Program-made: the position numbers and the translations under genes
In this document: positions 11,500-21,363 of the stretch, piece by piece
Layout of the letters: the number at the start of each line of letters is the position of its first letter
Numbering within the stretch: the stretch's first letter is position 1
From: Aspergillus flavus
Taxonomy: Eukaryota; Ascomycota; Eurotiomycetes; Eurotiales; Aspergillaceae
Assembly: GCF_009017415.1 (NCBI RefSeq)
Contig: NC_092405.1
Location: forward strand, 2,356,001-2,420,000
Length of the DNA stretch: 64,000 nt
Direction: 5' to 3'
The notes under the pieces: generated by a model
What the model saw: the letters and a program-made list of their open reading frames with translations, nothing else
Database searches by the model: none
What the model was told of the DNA's origin: nothing

Positions 11500-13350
11500 C
11501 TAGATCGGTCCGTCCGTAACACAGCCATGACTGGCATCGCTGACCAGCGTGGCATACTTCTTTAAGGTTCCCTTTTGGTATCGGAACGGGGGTGCTTTCC
11601 ACTCCTTCCTCCTCTTCTCAAGCTCCTCAGCCGGAATGTCCAAATCAATCACTCTTTCCTCAGCATCAATCACGATCCTATCACCGTCTCGTACTAGTGC
11701 AATTGGGCCGCCCTCTATGGCTTCAGGTACAATATGTCCGATCAAGAATCCGTGACTACCACCAGAGAATCTCCCATCCGTGAGAAGCGCAACGTCCTGG
11801 CCGAGACCAGCACCCATGATAGCGGAGCTAGGCTTAAGCATCTCAGGCATACCCGGACCACCCTTAGGACCTTCGTACCGGATAATAACAACAGTCTTCT
11901 CGCCTTTTTTGATCTCACCCCGCTCAAGTGACTCTATGAATGCATCTTCGTAGTCGTAGCACTTGGCTGTGCCCTCGAACCGCAGACCTTCCTTGCCAGT
12001 AATCTTACCCACCGAACCGCCCGGAGCGAGCGATCCGCGAAGAATCTGGAGATGACCGGATGGCTTGATAGGTTTGCTGAGGGGGTGGATAATGTCCTGG
12101 TCAGCAGGGAAGTCAGGCCATGAGGCCACATTCTCCTTCATTGTTTTACCGGTGACCGTGATTCCTGAGCCGTCGATCAGGCCCTCTTTCAGAAGGTATC
12201 TAAGGAGGGCCGGTGTACCACCGATAGTGTATAGGTCATTCATGACATATTTTCCAGATGGCTTCAAGTCAGCCAGGAATGGTGTCTTATCGGATACTGC
12301 TTGGAAGTCATCGATAGTCAATTTAATACCGACCGAGTCAGCAATAGCAATCAGGTGTAGAACAGCGTTGGTACTACCCCCCAGTATATTTACCACAATC
12401 ATTGCATTCTCAAATGCTTGACGGGTCAAAACATCACTAGGTCTGATATCTTCCCTGAGCATATTCTTCACCACCTCACCGATGTTTTCACATTCGACCA
12501 GCTTCTTAGGATCGTCTGCTGGACAACTACTGCTACCGGGAACGGTCATACCCATAGTCTCAATAGCCGTCGCCAGGGTATTTGCGGTGTACATGCCACC
12601 ACAAGCACCTCTGCCGGGGCATGCATTGCGAATAATATCGAACCGCTCTTTCTCGTCGATCTGGCCAGTAATGTACTGGCCATACGACTGGAATGCACTG
12701 ACCAGATCCAACTTTTGGCCCTTTGCACTGCATCCGGGCTTGATACTACCGCCGTAGACCATGATACTAGGCCGATTCGTGCGTCCCATCGCCATTAACA
12801 CACCAGGCATATTCTTATCGCAACCCGGTAGCGACACATTCGCATCATACCACTGGCCATTCATCACAGATTCAATGCCATCGGCAATAAGCTCCCGACT
12901 CTGTAAGCTGTATCTCATTCCTTCTGTGCCCATACTGATCCCATCTGACACTCCGACCGAGTTGAATCGCATAGGGACCAGACCCGCCCGGCGGACGGAA
13001 TCACGGACAATCCCAGACAGGTCGTTCAGGTGCATGTTACATGGGTTACCCTCGAACCACACCGAGGAGATACCGACCTGCGGCTTCGACATGTCCTCCT
13101 CTGTCAGGCCGGTGGCATACAGCATCGCTTGTGAGGCGCCCTGGGACTTGGGTTGTGTGATCTTCGAGGAGAATCGGTTGAGAGACTCGTCGGATTTATA
13201 ACGGCGCCCGGCAGGTGGAAGACGACTGAATATGATTGTTAGTATCTGTCGATTTGTGAAGAAGGGATGGGAGATCTTCTCGTACGTGTTCTGCAACTGA
13301 GCTCGTCGGCTCAACCCCAGAGCTCTCGATCGGATATTCGACGACAGCAT
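11500..13350 (-). CDS. ilv3: Dihydroxy-acid dehydratase, mitochondrial (valine/isoleucine synthesis)
   Basis: Two exons (13350-13286 and 13225-11500) around a 60-bp intron with a perfect TACTAAC branch site give 596 aa. The N-terminus [20 protein letters not shown] is rich in Arg and Ser and looks like a mitochondrial targeting peptide. IlvD/Edd family motifs are complete: [35 protein letters not shown] and [17 protein letters not shown] (cysteines for the iron-sulfur cluster), and [14 protein letters not shown] near the active-site Ser. The enzyme dehydrates 2,3-dihydroxy-isovalerate and its homolog to the 2-keto acids, using a 2Fe-2S cluster and Mg. Aspergilli carry several paralogs; one, AstD, gives resistance to aspterric acid. 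Whether this is the housekeeping copy cannot be told here. It looks fully functional. Confidence 0.93.
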   Translation of the reverse strand: MLSSNIRSRALGLSRRAQLQNTYEKISHPFFTNRQILTIIFSRLPPAGRRYKSDESLNRFSSKITQPKSQGASQAMLYATGLTEEDMSKPQVGISSVWFEGNPCNMHLNDLSGIVRDSVRRAGLVPMRFNSVGVSDGISMGTEGMRYSLQSRELIADGIESVMNGQWYDANVSLPGCDKNMPGVLMAMGRTNRPSIMVYGGSIKPGCSAKGQKLDLVSAFQSYGQYITGQIDEKERFDIIRNACPGRGACGGMYTANTLATAIETMGMTVPGSSSCPADDPKKLVECENIGEVVKNMLREDIRPSDVLTRQAFENAMIVVNILGGSTNAVLHLIAIADSVGIKLTIDDFQAVSDKTPFLADLKPSGKYVMNDLYTIGGTPALLRYLLKEGLIDGSGITVTGKTMKENVASWPDFPADQDIIHPLSKPIKPSGHLQILRGSLAPGGSVGKITGKEGLRFEGTAKCYDYEDAFIESLERGEIKKGEKTVVIIRYEGPKGGPGMPEMLKPSSAIMGAGLGQDVALLTDGRFSGGSHGFLIGHIVPEAIEGGPIALVRDGDRIVIDAEERVIDLDIPAEELEKRRKEWKAPPFRYQKGTLKKYATLVSDASHGCVTDGPI

Positions 13351-14633
13351 GATGGCTGCGGATACGTGTAGGGGGAATGAAACGAGAGAGAAAGAAAAAT
13401 CAACCTGTTGAAGACACTACTCCGCAACACTGTAAGAAGGATGACCGTCGAGGCAGCCGTGATTCATTTATAGAGAGAGTCGGACCCACAGAAAGAGATC
13501 CGGAGATGGGGCCGAACTCCGGACTCCCCTTCATTCTGATCGTCTCGGCCCCCAAAGGGCAGCGGGCCAATCACCGGCGGATTAATGTAAAGCAGATCGG
13601 GTTGAGGTGGGTTTGGTTTTACTCGGTCGGATTAACCCGTTACCCATGAAACCCACTCGCTGGATTTAAGTAAAATCTTAGACTTTTAACGATATTCAGA
13701 TATTTTCTCTTTAAGGGATATATATAGATATCTATAGAATTGGTTAAAAATCTAATGTATTAGATTTTAAGTTGAATATGTATTTATAAAGGGGCCTTGT
13801 GTAAGACATATTGCCTGAGTGTAAGGCACTAGTGCGCTACTTAGTAGATTCTAGGGTCTGCGGGATCATCCCGTAGGTAATGATGGTCTTTTGGTAAACC
13901 TTGTATCACCTGACCCCTAGATTAGATTGAGGTACCTTACAACTTCATCTTGAATAGTATTATCTTTATTCTTAGTAAACAATACGGCCACTAGGCATGG
14001 AATCGTGCCATGGCTTTATATGGATCCCACTTTCCGGTGAAACTGTACCCCACATCAGGTTGATATTCAGAGGAAAATCACACAAGGGCTTTCTGCGCCG
14101 TTCCGAACATAGTGGCGTCAAAAGGCTCCATCTCCTTCTCATACAGCATCACCGGGGGCCACTTGGTAGGGGTCGAGGTCTCGAAAAGATTGTCCTTTCT
14201 CACCTCTCTAGAATGCCAAGAGACTTTGAAGATCCCAAGAAAAAGCCGTCTTGGCATTATGGGGTACCCCAAAAGCAAATGCTGAAGAAGCTTTCCATCA
14301 GGCGAGAAATTGTGGATCCGGGTCTGACCCGGTGAACTATGGAACGGACTTCATTAGACCGAATTATATTACTGAGAGGTATAACTGAAGTTGGAACAGA
14401 GATTTACTACTAGTTCGTCTGTACCCTTATCAGCAGAGGCCCTGTAAATAAGCCGGCTCCACGTCGGCTCTGCCCGAAAAAGACCACAGCCGCAGGAGCG
14501 GATATCTCCGACACATGCTCAAGTACAAAGCGATGCTTACCTGCAAGTCAGTCATTTTATCGATTGTTTTCAGCACACAACACCCTCGAAAATCACCATA
14601 ACTGATCTCATTCGTTGTTCGGTCCGGCACAGA
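13351..14633. other. Intergenic with AT-rich core and a coding-like minus-strand stretch
   Basis: 13640-13800 is strongly AT-rich and low in complexity. On the minus strand between about 14300 and 13985 a frame reads like degraded protein (FSPDGKLLQHLLLGYP, later GYSFTGKWDPYKAM) with one internal stop. FSPDGKLL is WD40-like, but a single motif is not enough to name a family. Confidence 0.4.
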
Positions 14634-16304
14634 ATGCCAACTTTCCAAGACGAAGATGCTGATGCTATCAAAGCTCTGAAACAGCCGTGGGAGACGGAGA
14701 CACTGGCCCAGGTGAGGACTGGTAAGGTCAAACCAACCTTCACTACTCAGGAGCCCTCCGCCATCTATAAGCAGATAAGGCGAGGCCCTCTTGCCGTCAA
14801 CGATCTTGGGTGTGAGGGGGACGAGCATGCATTTGAATTCCATGGCGGTCCGGAGAAAGCCCTACTGCAGTACAGTGCGCGGCATTACACCAGGTGGAAA
14901 AAGGAGCTGCCGCAAAGTAAAGCCTTATTTGTACCGGGCGCATTTGGTGAGAACCTGGTTGCGAGTAATGCCAACGAGCACAACATGTGTATCGGTGATG
15001 TGGTGAGGATTGGAGAAGTGATCGCTCAGGTAACAGGACCGCGGCAGCCCTGTTACAAACTGAACCACAGATTTCAGGTCCCCGACATGTCAAAGCGTGC
15101 TCAGGACCTCTGCCGCACAGGCTGGTTCTACCGTATCCTTAAGACAGGCACGATTCAGGCGGGCGATCAAATGACACTGCTGGAGAGGCCGAATCCGCAG
15201 TGGACCATTGCCACTATCCAGCACTACCTTTATCGCGACATGCGCAACGAGGAAATGATGCGACAGATTGTCGAGATTAGAGAACTCGGTATGGAGTATC
15301 GGGGAATTTTCATCAACAGGCTGCGGAAACAATACGAAAATCAAGCGCGCCGGCTCGAAGGAGCACCCGAAAAGGCACTCACAATATGGAAGGACTATCT
15401 TCTGCTCACAAAAGTCAAAGAAACTCCCCGCATCGTTTCTCTGGTTCTCAGAGCGATAACACCATCGGAAGTGCCCAGTCCCATTGTTCCCGGATCTCAT
15501 GTGCGCGTGCGCCTGAATGAGGGACTGATCCGCCCATACTCTGTTGTTACAGGAGACTCGAATCAGTTTTGCCTTGCCGTTGCCCTGGATGAGGCCAGCA
15601 GAGGAGGGTCGCGATATATCCATCGTGAGGTTCAGCCCGGCGACATGCTACAATGTGGTCCCATTACAGCCAGCTTCCCTCTTTCAACGGTTGCTGATCA
15701 TCACGTCTTCATTGCTGGGGGAATCGGAATTACAGCCTTCATAGCCGCTGCGCAGCATTGTGAACGGCTCGGCTACCCATACCATCTGCATTACCTTGTT
15801 CGAAGCGCTGAGGATATTGCCCTGAAAGAGTATTTAAGCGGGCTGGGCTCCAATGTCACCATCTACGATAAGTCCTCCGGAAAAGTGTTTAACGCCAAGC
15901 ATACTATGGAGCAAATCCATGAGGGGACCCACGTATATTGCTGTGGATCTGAGCGATTACAAGACTCTGTTCTCACAGTGGCGTCTTCTTTAGGAGTCAG
16001 CTCCAGCAGGCTACATTTTGAGACGTTCAAGGCCGCTACATCCGGCGACCCATTCACCGCAGACTTGGCTGGATCGAAAACCTCCATCGAGGTAGGAGAA
16101 GAGCAGACACTACTCGATGCCTTGCGTGAGGCAGGATTTGATATTCCCTCATCCTGTGAGGCTGGAAACTGTGGGACTTGTAGGGTTGGGGTCAAGGCCG
16201 GAAAAGTCGAACATAGGGGCTCGGGGCTTATGGAATCCGACAAGAATCAGGCCATGCTAAGCTGCGTCTCTCGCGGTCTCGGGACCGTAGTTCTCGATCT
16301 GTGA
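14634..16304 (+). CDS. MOSC domain fused to FAD/2Fe-2S ferredoxin-type oxidoreductase
   Basis: A single exon encodes 556 aa. Residues ~30-190 form a YiiM-type MOSC domain (GDEHAFEFHGGPEKALLQY; GAFGENLV; GPRQPCYKLNHRF with the conserved Cys that would bind the molybdenum cofactor), and ~190-245 a YiiM-like 3-alpha segment. Residues ~250-450 are an FAD/NAD(P) reductase module (RPYSVV for flavin; AGGIGITAFIAA for nucleotide; CCGSERL). Residues ~475-556 are a plant-type 2Fe-2S ferredoxin with CEAGNCGTC and a distal Cys. This is the phthalate-dioxygenase-reductase layout placed behind a MOSC domain. It could pass electrons from NAD(P)H to a molybdenum centre reducing N-hydroxylated compounds, which is inference from the domains. 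Lack of introns and the bacterial-style architecture suggest bacterial ancestry. Confidence 0.9.
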   Translation: MPTFQDEDADAIKALKQPWETETLAQVRTGKVKPTFTTQEPSAIYKQIRRGPLAVNDLGCEGDEHAFEFHGGPEKALLQYSARHYTRWKKELPQSKALFVPGAFGENLVASNANEHNMCIGDVVRIGEVIAQVTGPRQPCYKLNHRFQVPDMSKRAQDLCRTGWFYRILKTGTIQAGDQMTLLERPNPQWTIATIQHYLYRDMRNEEMMRQIVEIRELGMEYRGIFINRLRKQYENQARRLEGAPEKALTIWKDYLLLTKVKETPRIVSLVLRAITPSEVPSPIVPGSHVRVRLNEGLIRPYSVVTGDSNQFCLAVALDEASRGGSRYIHREVQPGDMLQCGPITASFPLSTVADHHVFIAGGIGITAFIAAAQHCERLGYPYHLHYLVRSAEDIALKEYLSGLGSNVTIYDKSSGKVFNAKHTMEQIHEGTHVYCCGSERLQDSVLTVASSLGVSSSRLHFETFKAATSGDPFTADLAGSKTSIEVGEEQTLLDALREAGFDIPSSCEAGNCGTCRVGVKAGKVEHRGSGLMESDKNQAMLSCVSRGLGTVVLDL

Positions 16305-17100
16305 TAGACGCGCACAGGGAAACGTAATTTATCAAGCATATTTAGTTGACCTCTTACAGATGGGGCTTACTATCGCTTCATTGCACCATCGTACTGTTAT
16401 ACCCAATATCTCTATGGGATTCCAAATATTAGCGAATGCTGCATGCTACGCAAGCAAATTCCAAAGCCGAATCTAGATCAGGCGTCCACCAGAGATGGAT
16501 AGAAATTACGCAGGGCTATTCTTTCATTTCAATATCTTGAATTACTGTATATACTGTAGCGTAGGTTGACTGACCATGTCTTTCTAATACCCGATCTTCC
16601 TACTATGTACTATGAGTTACTCGGGGTTTGCTGCGTCATTTTAGTCCTAAAGAGGCGATCAAGAGCGATGCTAACTGAATTTGGTTAATAACAAATTCTG
16701 ATGTATTATTATATGGTTTTTTTGTTGACAAAACCTGCAAAAATGAGTACCGCTTTCTTTTTTTGGAGCACGGGGAGATGCGCCCTCCAGCGACATTGTT
16801 TTGAATTAAATCCCGGTAGCTCGGGCCGTGACCCGGTGGCGTGTTTAGCATTAGCCCTAATCTTAGGCGGTGATCGTCCTGAGCCACCCGAATTTATTAT
16901 CCATCATTTAGATCAACTATAGCAATACCATATAAGTAGGCCAGTCAAGGAGTCAGTAAAGTTGAGCATAATGCGAGCAATTCTAACAAGGTTTTTTTTT
17001 TTTTTTAAAAAAAAATACAAGTTGACTGAGGCTTAGCTTGGTACTCATCTTGGAAGTCATTCAACACAACCTTTGCCAAACGAAGCGAGCAGCGAAAACA
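16305..17100. other. Intergenic, no gene recognised
   Basis: No supported gene. Short frames on both strands lack motifs. It includes the poly-T/poly-A tract listed separately. Confidence 0.5.
16992..17015. repeat. Poly-T/poly-A tract
   Basis: Fifteen T are followed directly by nine A, a perfect inverted homopolymer junction just upstream of the transporter remnant. Confidence 0.9.
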
Positions 17101-17108
17101 CCGTGCAA

Positions 17109-17430
17109 GATGAACCTCCCAATGGCGGGTACGAATGGTTTTGTGTTGCCTATATCTTGTTGATTGCTCATTCTTGGGAATCAATGGCGTGAGTCTGTAT
17201 AATTATGGCCTTCTCAATTGTTGTCGGCTTGATCATCGGGATCTTCTCGACCTCCTTCTCTCCCATTATCATCCGGGGTCTAGGACTGCATCAAACGATC
17301 AATGGACTGATAATCTTCTGGATGATCCTGGTTAGTCCGATCACTGGGGCGTTATATGTTCTTCAATCTATCCGCTTTTCCTTTCTAACGTTTCTAGATA
17401 TGAACCAGTTTGGGAGATCATCGGCCTAGT
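17109..17430 (+). pseudogene. Monocarboxylate-type MFS transporter remnant (N-terminal piece)
   Basis: The segment starts with DEPPNGGYEWFCVAYILLI followed by AHSW, which closely follows the first membrane helix of fungal monocarboxylate transporter-like MFS proteins (PPxGGYGW...). The frame then breaks: a one-base shift yields GINGV, and the original frame runs into TGA and continues as a hydrophobic stretch (VVGLIIGIFSTSFSPIIIRG; LIIFWMILVSPITGAL). No later transporter segment is found before the next gene. I treat it as a truncated, frameshifted remnant. The assignment rests mainly on the first 23 residues. Confidence 0.5.
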
Positions 17431-17843
17431 TTTGCGACAGTCTAGCATGGACGAATGATTATACGTTCAGTTCCTCCCGGTTGCACTGTATGTGGCCGAC
17501 TCACTGTGTTTGCTCGTTCTGCGCTGGCGGACGGTAGTATAGCGCCACACCAAGGCATCAAGCCAAGGATGCCAAGGAGTACCTGCCGACTCGCTTAGAT
17601 GGACAGCTCGGCTACCAAACGATTAATTGACCAACTAGAGACTAGAAATGACCTTATGTGAATGATTTGTAAGCCCTTCAACGAGGGTGCCCACTCCATA
17701 TGCCGTGACGTTGCTGCCATCTGGCATCTATATAATGCCGGGAAGCAGGCCCACTACCTCAACATATTTCAAAGAACTCCACCACCACCACACACATCAT
17801 TGCTATCTTGCCACACACACCAAGGCCCTATATCACAACTACC
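17431..17843. promoter_or_regulatory. Upstream region of the GNAT gene with TATA-like box
   Basis: TATATAAT at 17729-17736 lies about 110 bp before the ATG of the acetyltransferase, a plausible core promoter position. The leader between them is CA-rich. The 5' half shows no gene. Confidence 0.5.
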
Positions 17844-18614
17844 ATGACCGACCAGAACGCCCCAAACACACAGTCTAACAGGATCCAAATTCGCGTGGAG
17901 CCCATCACAACCCCGGCAGACTTCAACCGATTCTTTGAGATTGCTGCCCTCACCTTCGGCCATCAGGTCCAAGATGGTGTCTGGTGCGCCATGAACCCTG
18001 GCTGGGATACACCTGAGGGTCGTTCGAGCGGCAGTGCCCGTCTTGCTGCGCGCTGGTCCACCACCACCAAAGACCGACATGGCAACCCCAACACCATTTT
18101 CCTCAAGGCCGTTCTCGGAGACGGCTCGGCGGATGAGGGAAAGATTGTCGGCGTGGCTATCTGGGAGCAGGCTTCCATGGTAGACGGGTACGGCCAGGCA
18201 CCTGCCACCGAAATGGACAATGCGCACCTGGAAGCCGTGTACCCAAATCAGCCGGGTGAACAGCGGTATCTCCGGCAGGTAGACCTTTCACTACGTCGGC
18301 GCCGCTTGGAGGTGATCCGTGAGATTGCGACGAGTGCATCCCCCGCGGTCATGGTGTTGGACTTATGTGTGGTCGACCCATCGTTCCAGCGACTCGGAAT
18401 TGCTACCAGACTGGTAGAATGGGGCCTTCGTGAGGCGAAGGCACGTGGTGGGTTGGAAGCTGTGCTGGAAGCTTCGAGCATGGGGCGGCACGTTTATAGG
18501 AAGCTTGGGTTTGAACAAGAGGGGGGTGAGTTCATTTACGACGTGGATGAGGAGTTTCGGGATCGTGAGCAACCGTCGAATGTGTTTATGCGCACCGGTA
18601 GACCAGTGGCATGA
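17844..18614 (+). CDS. GNAT-family N-acetyltransferase
   Basis: Intronless, 256 aa, starting at the ATG in ACTACCATGACC; the open frame extends a little further upstream but without another ATG. The acetyl-CoA-binding motif A is VMVLDLCVVDPSFQRLGIAT (Q-R-L-G-I-A in place of the usual Q/R-x2-G-x-G/A), followed by RLVEWGLREAKARGG and the C-terminal VYRKLGFEQEG typical of the fold. The N-terminal half (FFEIAALTFGHQVQDGVW; IVGVAIWEQASM) fits a group of fungal GNAT proteins of unknown acceptor. A cytosolic small-molecule or peptide acetyltransferase is the safest description. It appears intact although broken transporter genes lie on both sides. Confidence 0.87.
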   Translation: MTDQNAPNTQSNRIQIRVEPITTPADFNRFFEIAALTFGHQVQDGVWCAMNPGWDTPEGRSSGSARLAARWSTTTKDRHGNPNTIFLKAVLGDGSADEGKIVGVAIWEQASMVDGYGQAPATEMDNAHLEAVYPNQPGEQRYLRQVDLSLRRRRLEVIREIATSASPAVMVLDLCVVDPSFQRLGIATRLVEWGLREAKARGGLEAVLEASSMGRHVYRKLGFEQEGGEFIYDVDEEFRDREQPSNVFMRTGRPVA

Positions 18615-19291
18615 CAGCCTCAATCCCATCGAAGCTCTTTACGATTGTGCCTACTCCCTGGGAAGTTCGTACGAGTTGGAAAGGTCAATATGCGAACGTC
18701 ATGCGGGTTACCTCAATGTTAGCAATCGATGAAGTGCGCCACCTTTTAGAGCTCTCCTATCAACTCTGCAAGAAATATATCTGTATTAGTTATAATCGAG
18801 TCTTTACATGGCATTGGGACCGGATCGGTTTGAAATACCTGTTGCAACATCCACAATTGTTCCAGAGTCTTAAATACTCAGTTGGTTGACCTACCATTGG
18901 CGAAGAGATTGCGCACCTTTGGTTTCGATTTTCCTGGTGGACCTTTTCTGGGAATCTAGCAGATTTCTTGACTTTTGCTCTGCGGTTGAGTCTGCCATTT
19001 TGGGATGATTGAGGCGTAGTAGGGGGGGTAGTAGTGGAAGGTTGAGAAGTAGTCGAGGTAGCTCTTCGTGCCAAATCTGGAACGGAGATTTTGTTGTTCA
19101 ATAGGATCAAATAAGTTAAAGAATTTCAGAAAGCTAGTTCCACCAGGTTATGTGTTAAATTGAACAGGAGTAGAGGTGCCGCTGTTGTAAAAGTAAGTGG
19201 AGGACACCTTGTATGCAAGAACGACACTACCCCCTTGTTTAATGATTAACACTCTTGCTCTCTACAAAGACGGGGATGTAATTTGCAATAC
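18615..19291. other. Intergenic, no gene recognised
   Basis: A minus-strand frame (18790-19110) is Ser/Thr/Pro-rich then basic, has no ATG and matches no family I know. Nothing else stands out. Confidence 0.45.
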
Positions 19292-20336
19292 TTTACAATA
19301 CTAGTCCTATCCCCCGGTGATTTGCTCATTTCTACCCCACAGACCCTTGTCACTGTGAGCTACATGGGGATTGTCTGTCACCCATCATTTGCCGTTGTCG
19401 TAGCTGCTTGTAGCTGCTTTTCTTCTGCTTGGTTTTGGAATGGCCATGAGCATAGCCATGAATAATGTTTTCTGTGCAAATCTTCATAACTCCACCACTG
19501 CACTGGGCTGCTTTTCCGGAGCTTATGGTATCGGTGGAGTTATTTCACCATTATTTGCCACGCTCATGGTGTCTCACGACATACGTTGGACCTATTTCCA
19601 CACCATCACATTGGCTATGTCTGTGGCCAATCTGTTGCTCTCAAGCTTCGCGTTTCGGAATTACGAGGACAATGCCACTATGGTCTCCCAAAGGGCACCC
19701 GACTCGGCAATTCCTCCCATGACCAGCAACAATGATCATTCACCCAGTCAATTGCAGATGTTCAAAAAGGCTATTCAGGATCGCACGACGATACTAGGAT
19801 CACTGTTCATCTTCGCTTACCAAGGTGCCGAGGTTTCCGTTTCGGACTGGATTGTGTCATTCCTAATCAGCTATCGCGGGGGTGATTCTCGACGCGTCGG
19901 TTATGTGAGTGCCGGCTTTTGGGCTGGAATCACTCTTGGTCAATTTCTGATTGTGTATCCTGCCCATCGAATTGGAGAGAAGATTGTCGTCGGGTTATTG
20001 GTTGTCGGAGCTATTTGCTTTCAACTCATGACCTGGCTAATCCCAAATATTATCGGTGAAGCTGTGGCTGTAGCGATCCTGGGCTTGTTGTTGGGTCCCT
20101 TATATCCATGCTCTACGGCGGTTTTTGCGAAGTTCTTACCCCGAAGTATGCAACTTGTCAGCCTGGGTTTCATCAGTGCTCTGGGGAGTAGCGGTGGTGC
20201 TGTGTTTCCTTTTCTGACTGGTATTCTTGCACAGAGTATGGGCACGATGGTACTACATCCAATCTGTCTTGTGCTGTATGCAGTGATGATCATTAGTTGA
20301 TGCACTTTACCCGGGATCTCGAAGCGATCGGAGTGA
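19292..20336 (+). pseudogene. MFS transporter (fucose-permease-like/BSC6 type), broken
   Basis: The C-terminal two thirds of a 12-helix MFS carrier is present: MAMSIAMNNVFCANL, TTALGCFSGAYGIGGVISPL, the second-half helices (WIVSFLISYRGGDSRRVGYV; GFWAGITLGQFLIVYPAHR) and LGFISALGSSGGAVFPFL. Three lesions are visible. The first helices are missing upstream of about 19316. An exact 10-bp tandem duplication (GTAGCTGCTT at 19400-19409 and 19410-19419) shifts the frame in mid-helix; the two frames on either side read as one continuous carrier if one copy is discounted. Finally a TGA stands after YAVMIIS where such proteins usually have Trp; similarity continues to a second stop at 20334-20336. It is therefore a recent-looking pseudogene. 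Confidence 0.82.
19400..19419. repeat. Exact 10-bp tandem duplication
   Basis: Two adjacent copies of GTAGCTGCTT inside the MFS pseudogene; the extra ten bases account for the frameshift. Confidence 0.9.
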
Positions 20337-20868
20337 GATTGTGTGTAATACATAAATTGACATGGTTAATGCTTATCTGCTGATATACAACCGTGATTCT
20401 GGATTGGAAAGGAACGATGGGCAACAGTGTTACTACCTACAGGTATGGAGACTCCATAAATTCAAACCCTATCATCAGATTTCAGTGGGGTAAGACTAAG
20501 CACTGGACAACTTGTCTCATATGTACCGTGGGAAAAGAGATCCGCACTTTCTTCGATATCTCCAATAATTTACTTCAACTGTACACGCTTCAAGAAACGA
20601 GAAGCAGCCATGCCAACACCTCCGTTCTTTGATTTACTGAACGCCCTCGAGTCATTTAACGATGCGAAAAAGAACTCTGTTTTTCACATAGTCAACGCTA
20701 CATATAAGATATCCATAGACCCAATGCCTCGTCCCCGAGGATTGTACTTACAAACGACGGGAGGACATAATCAACTACAAGGCAAGATAATATCCACTTC
20801 AATTCATTCGTAATCGTATATCCAAGCACTCAAATCCCAAAGCCATATCCACAATCCCCTAACCTATC
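20337..20868. other. Intergenic, no gene recognised
   Basis: Small frames only, none with recognisable motifs. It includes the 3' end of the RidA-like gene. Confidence 0.5.
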
Positions 20869-21363
20869 CTAAACATCATGATAAACAACCTTCTCAGCCG
20901 CAATCTCCGCCCTCATCCCCTTAACATTAATCTCCTTAGGCATCACCGTACACCAAGTTGGTGTATGCCCAGGAACCATTCTCCAAAACACATCCTGCAT
21001 AACCTTCTCATCCTCGACATGAACAAGATAGCTAATGAAACGATAACCTTGGCCAAGTCCCTGGCTTGCATGGGCATTCTTCAACGCGGCCTCGAGGCAA
21101 GTAAAGATGGCTTCGAATTCTGCTTCTGCTGTTTCACGGATTAGGGCCCCGGCTTTGAGTTCGAATCCGATGTGCCCAGTAGTGAAGATGAGAGAGCTCG
21201 TGGGAGACACGGGTACGGTGGCTGTTGTTGCCAGGGAGGCGGGTTTCACGCAGTCGCCTACTGGGCCGGGGAGATTTTTGTATGTGGTTTTTGATATTAT
21301 GTCTCTTGTGGTAGAAGCTGTAGAATGTTGATTGAGTGAACTACGGACTTGAGTATATGACAC
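20869..21363 (-). CDS. RidA/YjgF-like protein, start unclear
   Basis: The C-terminal ~135 residues form a single RidA-type domain: YKNLPGPVGDCVKPASLA, SLIFTTGHIGFELKAGAL, AEFEAIFTCLEAALKNA, FISYLVHVEDEKVMQDVFWR, PGHTPTWCTVMPKEINVKG and MRAEIAAEKVVYHD. RidA proteins form trimers and hydrolyse reactive imines/enamines made by PLP enzymes; this fungal subgroup is often annotated as YjgF-like or endoribonuclease L-PSP. No in-frame ATG precedes the domain: the open frame begins with GTG at 21363 and the position before SKTTYK reads ATA. Either a short upstream exon supplies the start, or the start codon has been lost. The usual catalytic Arg of RidA is not obvious. Confidence 0.75.
   Translation of the reverse strand: MSYTQVRSSLNQHSTASTTRDIISKTTYKNLPGPVGDCVKPASLATTATVPVSPTSSLIFTTGHIGFELKAGALIRETAEAEFEAIFTCLEAALKNAHASQGLGQGYRFISYLVHVEDEKVMQDVFWRMVPGHTPTWCTVMPKEINVKGMRAEIAAEKVVYHDV

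Noticed and set aside
18790..19110. Minus-strand frame rich in Ser/Thr/Pro followed by basic residues
   Set aside because: Begins with a non-ATG codon and has no homolog I can name; likely chance.
17109..20336. The two transporter remnants as halves of one split gene around the GNAT gene
   Set aside because: The first piece follows the monocarboxylate-transporter N-terminus, whereas the second resembles fucose-permease-like carriers; the families differ, so they are treated as separate genes.
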